Positions 34,755-43,041 of a stretch of DNA of 64,000 nucleotides are shown here, one piece after another. The first letter of the stretch is position 1, and every line of letters begins with the position of its first letter. Below the pieces are notes generated by a model. It worked only from the letters and a program-made list of their open reading frames with translations. It did no database searches and had not been told where the DNA came from. A program made the translations under genes and the position numbers. This DNA comes from Myxococcales bacterium (GTDB lineage Bacteria; Myxococcota_A; UBA9160; UBA4427): NCBI GenBank assembly GCA_014240165.1, contig JAAZXM010000001.1, forward strand, positions 62,001 to 126,000. The letters run 5' to 3'.

Positions 34755-35579
34755 CTACATCCCGCGCCTGAGTTCGTAGTATTCCATCAGGCGCGCAGCG
34801 TTCTCTTCTACGGCCTTGCCCGTCACATCGACGATCCTCCAGCCGTTCTTGCGACAAAGTCGGCGCGCGTTCTCCACCTCTTCCGTGACTGCTTCGATAT
34901 CCGTGTAGGCCGAAGTGGGCGATGCGTTGATCACCCGCAGACGCGCCTGGCGAATCGTCAAGAGTTCGGCCGCATCAATCAGCAGGCCGAAGACTTTGAT
35001 CGGGTCGAGATCCAGGAGTTCCTTCGGCGGCTCGAGTCCTGGAATCAAGGGAACGTTGCCGGTCTTGTAGCCCCGCTGGGCCAGGTACATGCATAGCGGG
35101 GTCTTTGAAGTCCGAGACACCCCCGCCAGCACGATATCCGCGTCGTAGAGCGTTTGAACATTGGCTCCATCGTCATGATTCACGGCAAACTCCACGGCGT
35201 CGATTCGGGAGAAATAATCTTCGGACATACCGTGAAGGAGGCCGGGCTGGTGCTTGGGTTCGGCGTGCAGGTGTTGAGCCACCCGGGCAATCAGCGGGCC
35301 CAGGAGATCGATCGTCACCACCCCTTGCTTCTGCGCTTCGCGTTGGATCACATCCACCATATTTCGTTCGACCAGGCTGAAAACCACCAGCGCGCCCGAC
35401 TCCGCGGCTTGCGCGATCGTCCGCTTGGCCTCCGGGGGTCGGCGAATCTCACCGAAAACTCGAAGCTTCCAGGGGCTTTGGAATTGCAGCATCGCGGCGC
35501 GGACCGTCGCGCTCCCCGTATCCCCAGTCCCATCCGAGACCACGAAGACCTGCATGGAGGGCTCTTCGCTCACCGACAT
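34755..35579 (-). CDS. PEP synthase/PPDK regulatory protein (kinase-pyrophosphorylase)
   Basis: 274-residue bifunctional regulator that inactivates PEP synthase or pyruvate,phosphate dikinase by ADP-dependent phosphorylation and reactivates it by phosphorolysis. The N-terminus VFVVSDGTGDTGSATV, the mid segment IDAVEFAVNHDDGAN and the P-loop-like GVSRTSKTPLCMYLAQRGYKTGNVPL (split by motif here) are diagnostic. The start may be the ATG at 35555, giving MQVFVVSDG, rather than 35579. The target dikinase is not in the window, so ppsR and ppdR identities cannot be separated. It is divergent from leuS. Confidence 0.93.
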   Translation of the reverse strand: MSVSEEPSMQVFVVSDGTGDTGSATVRAAMLQFQSPWKLRVFGEIRRPPEAKRTIAQAAESGALVVFSLVERNMVDVIQREAQKQGVVTIDLLGPLIARVAQHLHAEPKHQPGLLHGMSEDYFSRIDAVEFAVNHDDGANVQTLYDADIVLAGVSRTSKTPLCMYLAQRGYKTGNVPLIPGLEPPKELLDLDPIKVFGLLIDAAELLTIRQARLRVINASPTSAYTDIEAVTEEVENARRLCRKNGWRIVDVTGKAVEENAARLMEYYELRRGM

Positions 35580-35673
35580 TGCACAAGTCTAGCCGAAAAC
35601 AGGAACGGGATTTCCCTGGCTCGACGGGTTCTTCCATTGACGATGAGCCTTCGCACGGGCACTTTCCCCACCG

Positions 35674-38328
35674 ATGACGTATCCGCACGCGGAAATCGAA
35701 CCTCGTTGGCAAACCTATTGGCTCGAAAACCAGACTTTTCGGGCGGTGCTCGATCCCAACAAGCCGAAATACTACGTGCTGGACATGTTTCCCTATCCGT
35801 CCGGCGACGGATTGCATGTCGGCCACCCCGAGGGCATGACGGCTACCGATATTCTGGCTCGCTATAAGCGGATGCGGGGCTTCAACGTTCTGCACCCGAT
35901 GGGTTGGGATGCCTTTGGACTGCCGGCCGAGCAATACGCGATCAAGACCGGCACCCATCCCCGGGTAACCACCCAGAAAAACGTCGCCAACTTTCGCCGG
36001 CAGATCCAATCGCTCGGATTCAGCTACGACTGGTCGCGAGAAATCGACACCACCGCGCCTGACTATACCCGCTGGACCCAGTGGATCTTCCTCCAACTGC
36101 ACGAGCGCGGGCTCGCCTACCAGGCGGAGGTGCCCGTCAATTGGTGCCCCGAACTGGGGACCGTGCTCGCCAACGAAGAAGTCATCGATGGTCGAAGCGA
36201 GGTAGGAGGGCATCCGGTTACCCGGCTCCCCTTACGGCAATGGATGCTGCGCATCACCCAATACGCCGAGCGCTTGCTCGATGATCTGGAAGATCTCGAC
36301 TGGCCTGAGCCGATCAAGAAGATGCAACGCGAATGGATCGGACGCTCCGAAGGCGCTCGAGTCCGCTTTCCCATCGCCAGCGAAGGGTCGGGGGGGAGCG
36401 AGACAGAGATCGAGGTCTTCACGACTCGGCCGGATACCCTCTTCGGCGCCACCTATATGGTGCTCGCACCGGAGCACCCCCTGGTGGGCGAAATCACTTC
36501 GGACTCCGAGCGAGATCATGTAAACGCCTATGTAGAAAAGACCCGCCGGCGAAGCGAGCGCGATCGCATGGCGGATGCGAATGAAAAGACCGGCGTCTTC
36601 ACCGGGGGCTTTGCCACCAACCCCGCAAACGGCGATGCGATTCCGATCTGGATTGCCGACTATGTGCTCGCCGCTTATGGAACCGGCGCCATCATGGCGG
36701 TACCCGGCCATGATGATCGCGACTACCTCTTCGCGAAAACCTTTGAACTTCCCATCGTCGAAGTCGTCGCGGGGGGAAATCTCGAGGAAGCAGCGCATAC
36801 CGCCCCGGGGAAGGCGGTAAACTCATCCTTCCTCGATGGCCTCGACACCGCAGCGGCCAAGAGCCGAATGAACGAATGGCTCGAGGAGCAGGGCTCGGGC
36901 GAAGCCGCCATCACCTATAAATTGCGCGACTGGCTTTTCAGCCGGCAACGTTATTGGGGCGAGCCCTTCCCGGTCATTCATCGCCAGGATGGAAGCATCA
37001 CCCTGGTTCCCGAAGACGACCTTCCTCTCACCCTGCCGGAAATGGATGACTTCAAGCCCACGGGAGAGGATTTCGAAGCGCCTCTCTCCCGGGCGAGGGA
37101 TTGGATCGAGATCACCGATCCCGAAACCGGAGAACCGGCCCTCCGCGACCCGAACACCATGCCCCAATGGGCGGGGAGTTGTTGGTATTTCCTTCGCTTC
37201 GTCGACCCCGAGAACCAGGAGGCACCCTGGTCTGAAGAAGCCGAACGCTATTGGATGCCCGTCGACCTCTACGTGGGGGGGGCCGAGCATGCCGTGCTCC
37301 ACCTTCTCTACGCCCGATTCTGGCATAAGGTCTTCTTCGACCTCGGGCTCGTTCACACCCGCGAACCCTTTCAAAAACTCGTCAACCAGGGAATGATCCT
37401 GGGCGAGAGCTTCCGCTACTACGACGACAACCTGGACGATGATCCGGACGCGGAAGTCCGGGTCTATGCGTCCGAGTCGATCAAGGCGACCGAAGAGGGG
37501 CCGCGCACCCGGGATGACGGACGGGCTGTCAAGGTGCGTTGGGCGACCGGGGCCGACGCCGTGACCGACAAGGAATCAGGCCAGGCTCACCATGCCAACT
37601 TTCCTGACCTGTCCCTCGAGCGTGTCATGGAGAAGATGTCCAAGAGCCGCGGGAATGTCGTCAATCCCGACGATGTGATCGGAGAATTTGGCGCTGATGC
37701 CATGCGGCTCTACGAGATGTTCATCGGCCCCCTGGAGAAGGCCGCCCCCTGGTCTACGGACGGGATCCAGGGCATCCACCGCTTCCTTCAAAAATGCTGG
37801 CGTTTGATCGTCGATGATTCGGGAGAAGAGCCGATTCTGAGGGCCCTCGACCCGGGCTCGGGAACCGAAGAGCAGGCCCGACTCGTGGCGCGCACGATTA
37901 CGGGCGTCACCGAAGATATTGAATCCATGCGTTTCAATACGGCGATCTCGAAGCTCATGATCTTCGTTCGCGATATCGGCCGCGATGGGAACCTGCCACT
38001 TGAAGCGGCCGAAAAATTGGTCCTCATGCTTGCGCCCATGGCCCCGCACCTGGCCGAGGAGCTCTGGAGCCGATTGGGCCACCCGGATACCCTCGCCTAC
38101 GAGCCCTGGCCCCAGGCCGACGAAGCCCTTCTCGAGGAATCTCTGGTTCGCCTCGTGGTTCAGGTCAATGGCAAGAAGCGCGATGAAATCGAGGTGACCG
38201 GCGAGATGGGAGAAGCCGAACTCCAGGCGATGGCCCTGGCCTCGGAAAAGGTGCAGGGCCACTTGGCCGGCCGCGAGCCGAAGAAGGTCATCGTCGTGCC
38301 GGGGCGACTCATCAACATCGTCGGTTGA
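35674..38328 (+). CDS. leuS: Leucyl-tRNA synthetase
   Basis: 884-residue class I aminoacyl-tRNA synthetase. The HIGH-type motif is HVGHPEG (about residue 48), the CP1 editing domain contains [12 protein letters not shown] and [10 protein letters not shown], and KMSKS lies at about 654-658 ([16 protein letters not shown]). A C-terminal tRNA-binding region ends with [15 protein letters not shown]. The length is standard for bacterial LeuRS. ATG start. It is followed 65 bases later by an unrelated membrane-protein gene. Confidence 0.97.
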   Translation: MTYPHAEIEPRWQTYWLENQTFRAVLDPNKPKYYVLDMFPYPSGDGLHVGHPEGMTATDILARYKRMRGFNVLHPMGWDAFGLPAEQYAIKTGTHPRVTTQKNVANFRRQIQSLGFSYDWSREIDTTAPDYTRWTQWIFLQLHERGLAYQAEVPVNWCPELGTVLANEEVIDGRSEVGGHPVTRLPLRQWMLRITQYAERLLDDLEDLDWPEPIKKMQREWIGRSEGARVRFPIASEGSGGSETEIEVFTTRPDTLFGATYMVLAPEHPLVGEITSDSERDHVNAYVEKTRRRSERDRMADANEKTGVFTGGFATNPANGDAIPIWIADYVLAAYGTGAIMAVPGHDDRDYLFAKTFELPIVEVVAGGNLEEAAHTAPGKAVNSSFLDGLDTAAAKSRMNEWLEEQGSGEAAITYKLRDWLFSRQRYWGEPFPVIHRQDGSITLVPEDDLPLTLPEMDDFKPTGEDFEAPLSRARDWIEITDPETGEPALRDPNTMPQWAGSCWYFLRFVDPENQEAPWSEEAERYWMPVDLYVGGAEHAVLHLLYARFWHKVFFDLGLVHTREPFQKLVNQGMILGESFRYYDDNLDDDPDAEVRVYASESIKATEEGPRTRDDGRAVKVRWATGADAVTDKESGQAHHANFPDLSLERVMEKMSKSRGNVVNPDDVIGEFGADAMRLYEMFIGPLEKAAPWSTDGIQGIHRFLQKCWRLIVDDSGEEPILRALDPGSGTEEQARLVARTITGVTEDIESMRFNTAISKLMIFVRDIGRDGNLPLEAAEKLVLMLAPMAPHLAEELWSRLGHPDTLAYEPWPQADEALLEESLVRLVVQVNGKKRDEIEVTGEMGEAELQAMALASEKVQGHLAGREPKKVIVVPGRLINIVG

Positions 38329-38393
38329 GGGCTCGAAGCTTCCAGGATAGACCTAGAGAGAGATCCGACAACGCTGCCAGGAAGGAAGGCCCA

Positions 38394-40094
38394 TTGCGCC
38401 AGGCTCTCAGCGCGCTGTTCCTGCTCTCACTCTTCGCCGTAGCCACATCCGCGACGGCGTACGAGGGCCCCGAAAATCGCGGAAGCGGAAGCGGAAGCGT
38501 AGAGATAATAGAGATAGAGGACGCCTCGAGCGAACTTCAGCCCCAAGCGAGCGATCACGGCGGGAAGGATCGACGGGATAGCGTCGACTACCGGATGAAT
38601 ACGATTCGCACCGGGATTCTCATCTTGGGCTTTGCGGTCTACCTATGGGGATTCTGGCTTCCGCGCTCGGGTTCCGAAAAACTCGCGCGCCTGCGCCTCG
38701 CGGCGCTGCTGATTCTTGCCGCAGCTGCCTATGCTTCCTATTACCAATTTTTCCAGTACTCCCATGTCCGGGGCTTCGCCACAACGGACAACTTTCATTA
38801 CTACGTGGGATCAAAGTATTTCGACGAACTCGGCTACTTCGGACTCTATGAATGCTCCCTCGTCGCGCTTGCCGAAAGGGGGCTTCAGCCGAGCCGCGCG
38901 GCAGAAGACCAGGCGCGCGACCTTCGCTCCATGGCACTCGGGCCCTATGATGCCATCAAGGAGAGCGGCAGCGATTGTCCCCAACGCTTCGGGCGCGAGC
39001 GCTGGGCTGCTTTCGCAGACGACGTGGCTTTCTTTGCGGAGAACTGGCCCGACCACCTCAGGCGAGCCACCTGGCGTGACCACGGCTTTCACCCCTCGCC
39101 GAGTTGGATTCTCGCCGGATCGGGGTTTGCCAATCTCGCACCCCTCGACGAAGCCCCGGTGCTCTTCGGCCTGAGCCGTCTCGACCGCATTCTGATTGCC
39201 CTGGCTTTCGCACTCGTCGCCTGGGGCTTCGGGATCCAAACCGCTTGCCTGTTGATGCTGATCTGGGGAACAGGATGTCTCTGGCGCTACACCTGGGTGG
39301 GCGACGCATTTCTGCGCCACCTGTGGTGGATCACGGCCATCGCGGGTGTGGTCGCCCTCCGGCGCAGCTACCCCCTCCTGGGGGGTGTCGCCCTGGCGGC
39401 TTCGGGCATGGTTCGCCTCTTTCCCGCCGCCCTGGGGCTCGGCTACGCACTGCGCGCGCTACAGCAATTCCGCAACGCGGGTGGCGTGGAAGCGCGATAT
39501 CGGCGCTTCGCCTGGGGAGCCGCCCTGACGCTGGGAGCTCTCGGGTTGGCTGGATGGGTCGCCCTGACGCCGTCGGTCTACAGCGACTTCGTTCTCAAGA
39601 TCACTCGCTTCAACGAAATGACGGTGACGAACCAGATCGGCCTGGAGGTCGTTTTGCAACCCCTGGCCGAAAAGGCCTCATGGGCCGCGGCCTCGCTTCG
39701 GATCCTGGCGATCGGCCTCTTCCTCGGCCTCTTTTGGCGCGCGCTCCGCTACACCCGCGACTGGGAAGCCGCGGCACTCGGAGCGAGCATGATCCCGATC
39801 ATTCTTGCACCCACGAATTACTACTATTCGTTTTTTCTCGTAGTCGCCCTGCTTGCTCTTGAGCGCCCGAGAGTCGGCTGCATCCTGCTCGCCGCAGCGA
39901 CCGCCTGGAATATCAACGGCCTCATCCTCTACCGCGAATACGAAGAGTTCTTCTGGGCCTCCATCATCGCCGTCGCCGCCTCGTTCTTGGTCGTCCTGGA
40001 AGTCATCACCTCGAAGGGGACCTCCGGGCGCGATCAGGAAAACCCCGAAGCCTCTTCAACCGCGTTGCGGAGCCAGGCGCCGATATCGGGATGA
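38394..40094 (+). CDS. Multi-pass membrane protein, glycosyltransferase-87-like topology
   Basis: 566 residues from a TTG start (AAGGAAGG just upstream). An N-terminal signal sequence ends AVATSATA-YEG, followed by a Gly/Ser and acidic linker, then about ten hydrophobic helices and a large loop between helices 2 and 3 (FATTDNFHYYVGSKYFDELGY). The layout and the Phe/Tyr-rich acidic loop resemble polyprenyl-phosphate-dependent mannosyltransferases (DUF2029/GT87), but I cannot confirm catalytic residues. An upstream TTG at 38325 is also open. Its last 61 bases overlap the 3' end of convergent ptsP. Confidence 0.7.
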   Translation: MRQALSALFLLSLFAVATSATAYEGPENRGSGSGSVEIIEIEDASSELQPQASDHGGKDRRDSVDYRMNTIRTGILILGFAVYLWGFWLPRSGSEKLARLRLAALLILAAAAYASYYQFFQYSHVRGFATTDNFHYYVGSKYFDELGYFGLYECSLVALAERGLQPSRAAEDQARDLRSMALGPYDAIKESGSDCPQRFGRERWAAFADDVAFFAENWPDHLRRATWRDHGFHPSPSWILAGSGFANLAPLDEAPVLFGLSRLDRILIALAFALVAWGFGIQTACLLMLIWGTGCLWRYTWVGDAFLRHLWWITAIAGVVALRRSYPLLGGVALAASGMVRLFPAALGLGYALRALQQFRNAGGVEARYRRFAWGAALTLGALGLAGWVALTPSVYSDFVLKITRFNEMTVTNQIGLEVVLQPLAEKASWAAASLRILAIGLFLGLFWRALRYTRDWEAAALGASMIPIILAPTNYYYSFFLVVALLALERPRVGCILLAAATAWNINGLILYREYEEFFWASIIAVAASFLVVLEVITSKGTSGRDQENPEASSTALRSQAPISG

Positions 40095-41992
40095 TCGAGC
40101 AGACCGGCGCCCAAGAGCCGGCTTGCCGCGATCTCATGAACATCCCGCGCCGAAGAAGCGGTCAACGCCTTGCGAGCGTCCTCGGCAACATCTCTCACAT
40201 CGAGCGCGCGAATGATCTCCTTGGCAAAGGGCACCGCGGCGGGAACCAGGGAGAGTTCCCCGATACCCAAACCCACCAGGATCGGGATGGCCAGGGGATT
40301 ACTCGCCATTTCTCCACAAATTGAAACGGGAATATTCGCCCGTGCCGCCGCCTTGACGCTCAGGTCGATCAAGGAAAGAACCGCCGGATGCAGACCATCA
40401 TAGAGGTGGGCAACCCGTTCATTTCCCCGATCTACGGCCAGGGTGTACTGGGTCAGATCGTTGGTGCCGATGCTGAAAAAGTCCGCTTCCCGAGCGAATA
40501 CATCGGCGGAGATCGCCGTGGAAGGCACTTCGATCATGATCCCGACGGGCATGGTGCGGTCAAAATCCTTGCCTTCCCTTTCGAAACGAGCCCGGACATC
40601 CTCAAGAAGCGCCTTGGCCTCCCTGAGTTCCTCGATGCTCGAAATCATCGGAAGCAGCAATTTTGTCGGCCCGAACGCGCTCGCCTTCAGGATGGCGCGC
40701 AGCTGTGCGCGGAAGGCTCGACGGTTCTCGAGTGTCAAGCGGATCGACCTCAAACCGAGTTGAGGGTTCTCCTCGTCGGGCATGCCCACGTTGGGAATGC
40801 CCTTATCACCACCGAGGTCGAGGGTGCGAATCGTGACCGGCCGAGGCGAGACGTGTTCAACCACCCGGCGATAGAGTTGGTCCTGCTCCTCCTGGCTCGG
40901 GAAACCCCGATGAGCCAAGGCCAGGAGTTCTGTTCGGAAGAGCCCGATCCCCTCGGCCCCGTGTTGATCCGCCTGGCGTAGATCGTTGAGCAGGCCGACA
41001 TTCGCCGAGAGCGTCACCGGCTTTCCATCACGGGTTTCGGCGGGCCTGCCCCTCAACGCGTCGAGGTGCTCGATGGCAACCTCGTATTCGCGCTGAGCAT
41101 CGCGGTAATACGCGAGCAGGGCTTCATCGGGCTGCAGGTAGACGCGACCCGTGGCCCCGTCGACGATGCACGACTCCCCCTGCTGCGCTTCCGCAAGGAT
41201 TCCAGTGGCCCCGGTCACCGCGGGAATCTCAAGGGTGCGAGCGAAGATCGCGCCATGAGACGTCGAGCCACCATGTTCGGCGATAATGGCGGCAACCTGG
41301 TCCATCTCCAAGCGAGCAAATAGCCCGGCCAGTACCTGGTCCACGACAACGACTGAACCGGGTTGCATGGGAGCCACTGGGGAACGCACACCGAGAAGTT
41401 TTTCCATGATCCGATGACCGATATCCACGATATCGACGCCGCGTTCACGAAAATACTCGTCCTCGATCCGTTCGAATGTTTCGCGATAGGAATCGAGCAC
41501 GGATCGAAGAGCAAGCAGTGCGTTCTTCTTCGAAGCAATCGCCTGTTCGATATTATCGACGAAACCCTTGTCCTCGAGAATTTGGATTTGGGTGTGGAAA
41601 ACCGCGGCGAACTCAGGACCGAAGCGCGAACCCGAAGCCTCACGCGCCTCCTCGATTTCTGACCGCGTCTCGGCGAGCGCCTTCATCAAATCTTCGCGCT
41701 CTTCGACCAGGGACTCGCGCGCGGAATACTCGACATGATCAAGATCGACTGGATCGTCCAATCGGTAAACGGGGCCGATGGCAATACCGCGCGACGTGGC
41801 GATCCCGCGCAATTCGACGTTTTGCTCGCTGCGCGAACTCGACGATTCGGCGTCGGGAAATCGGCCCGTCGTGCTCGTCAAAGCGGAAGTAATTTCTTCC
41901 CGCCGAGTCTCGCTGATGCTCATCAGCGCGAGCAATTGGGCGTTGGTGACAACAGGCGCCAAAAGCTGCGCGCATGTATGGATCAACTCCAC
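40034..41992 (-). CDS. ptsP: PEP-protein phosphotransferase, enzyme I domains of PtsP
   Basis: 652-residue enzyme I portion: HPr-binding domain, phosphohistidine domain with the active-site His246 in GGSTSHGAIFAR, and PEP-binding TIM barrel (GIGLFRTEL, RTLDLGGDKG, FSIGTNDLTQY, CGEMASN). It passes phosphate from PEP to an NPr/HPr carrier. It reads in the same frame as the GAF segment directly upstream, separated by one TAA. The GTG at 41992 is only the first possible start after that stop and has no ribosome-binding site. The two pieces are evidently one nitrogen-PTS enzyme I gene. No HPr/EIIA genes are nearby. Confidence 0.9.
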   Translation of the reverse strand: MELIHTCAQLLAPVVTNAQLLALMSISETRREEITSALTSTTGRFPDAESSSSRSEQNVELRGIATSRGIAIGPVYRLDDPVDLDHVEYSARESLVEEREDLMKALAETRSEIEEAREASGSRFGPEFAAVFHTQIQILEDKGFVDNIEQAIASKKNALLALRSVLDSYRETFERIEDEYFRERGVDIVDIGHRIMEKLLGVRSPVAPMQPGSVVVVDQVLAGLFARLEMDQVAAIIAEHGGSTSHGAIFARTLEIPAVTGATGILAEAQQGESCIVDGATGRVYLQPDEALLAYYRDAQREYEVAIEHLDALRGRPAETRDGKPVTLSANVGLLNDLRQADQHGAEGIGLFRTELLALAHRGFPSQEEQDQLYRRVVEHVSPRPVTIRTLDLGGDKGIPNVGMPDEENPQLGLRSIRLTLENRRAFRAQLRAILKASAFGPTKLLLPMISSIEELREAKALLEDVRARFEREGKDFDRTMPVGIMIEVPSTAISADVFAREADFFSIGTNDLTQYTLAVDRGNERVAHLYDGLHPAVLSLIDLSVKAAARANIPVSICGEMASNPLAIPILVGLGIGELSLVPAAVPFAKEIIRALDVRDVAEDARKALTASSARDVHEIAASRLLGAGLLDHPDIGAWLRNAVEEASGFS

Positions 41993-42001
41993 ATCGGATT
42001 G

Positions 42002-42418
42002 TTAGAAATCTCGCGGTTCCACCGTTTGAATCACGAGGACGCCGATCGTGGCGCTCTGCATGATCAACGGAGCCGCCAGGAGCGATTCGTAGCGCTCTTC
42101 CCCGGTTTCAGGGAAATAGCGAAAATTGACGTGGTCGCGCGCGTGCTTCAGCGCAACCGGTGCCCGCTCCTGGGCCGCCATGCCCACGAGACCTTCACCG
42201 ACTCTCAGCTGAACCCGGCTCACAGCGCCGATGTCCAGGCCGATGGTGGCCATGAGTGTGAGCTTTTCCGGGTCGGTGTCGATCAGGTAGATCGAACAGA
42301 CATCCGCATCGAGTCGCTTAGCGACCAGATCCGTGACGTTCGCAAGAGTCTCCGACAAGTCGTGTGAGCGGGAGACGATCTCGGCAACGTCCGCAAGAAT
42401 GGAGATGCGGTCCGGAAT
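42002..42418 (-). CDS. ptsP: GAF domain of PtsP, cut off by an in-frame TAA
   Basis: 138 residues forming the N-terminal GAF sensor of enzyme I-Ntr: ISILADVAEIVSRSHDL, ADVCSIYLIDTD, VGEGLVGMAAQ, ESLLAAPLIM and GVLVIQTVEPRDF, then TAA (42002-42004). Translation past the TAA continues QSDVELIHTCAQLLAPVV, exactly the expected GAF-to-EI helix. The best start is ATT at 42418 behind a strong GGAGG (five-base spacing); the first conventional codon, TTG at 42358, lacks a ribosome-binding site and would delete the first helix. The gene follows the HTH gene by 64 bases. Confidence 0.8.
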   Translation of the reverse strand: MPDRISILADVAEIVSRSHDLSETLANVTDLVAKRLDADVCSIYLIDTDPEKLTLMATIGLDIGAVSRVQLRVGEGLVGMAAQERAPVALKHARDHVNFRYFPETGEERYESLLAAPLIMQSATIGVLVIQTVEPRDF

Positions 42419-42482
42419 GGGAGCCTCCGTGGGCGGGCCTTTCGGCCCGCCCCAAGGTCACCCAATGCTAGCAGGAACGCCC

Positions 42483-42755
42483 CTATTGAGGGAGAATAAA
42501 GTCGAGCGGCTTCTGCGGGGGAAATACCAGATCTTTGTCCTCGAAGCGCAAACCCAGCGCCAGAAGAATCTTCCGCTTGGTATCCATCCGGCAGTTCAGC
42601 CCCTTCTCCACACTATGAATCGTGCGAAGGGCGATTCTTGCCTTGCGAGCCAGCTGCGACTGAGTCATCAGCTTATGCTCACGAATCTCGCGTACTCGAT
42701 TCTTGACAACGGGCTGCTCTTCTACAGCCGACTGCTGTTGTTCGGGATCGTACAT
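42483..42755 (-). CDS. Small HTH (XRE-type) transcriptional regulator
   Basis: 90-residue DNA-binding protein with one lambda-repressor-like helix-turn-helix (VREIREHKLMTQSQLARKARIALRTIHSVEKG, residues about 20-52, given in two parts: helix 2 TQSQLARKA and recognition helix ALRTIHSVE). The tail FPPQKPLDFILP is short. AAGGAGG eight bases before the ATG fixes the start. It precedes ptsP on the same strand and may form an operon with it; targets unknown. Confidence 0.9.
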   Translation of the reverse strand: MYDPEQQQSAVEEQPVVKNRVREIREHKLMTQSQLARKARIALRTIHSVEKGLNCRMDTKRKILLALGLRFEDKDLVFPPQKPLDFILPQ

Positions 42756-43041
42756 TCTTGATGCCTCCTTGTGTAGCTTCCAAGGCTTTGCCGGCTCCGT
42801 GCCCGTAGCCCTTCCAAAAGCTCAGATAGTGATTCGGACGAATGCCTATTGTTTCTTTAGTGGAAAAGCAGATTTGGAGAGGTCGCTGCCCGGCAGTCAC
42901 GCGCACTCTGCTTAGGGCCTACAATCCCACTGGAACATGATCGGCGGCTCGGGAGTGGATGCGATCTGCGGGGAACTCGCGCGAGAAGTACGCGGGGGCA
43001 GCAGGGCGGCTTCCTCAGGCAAATGACTCGAAGGAGACGGG

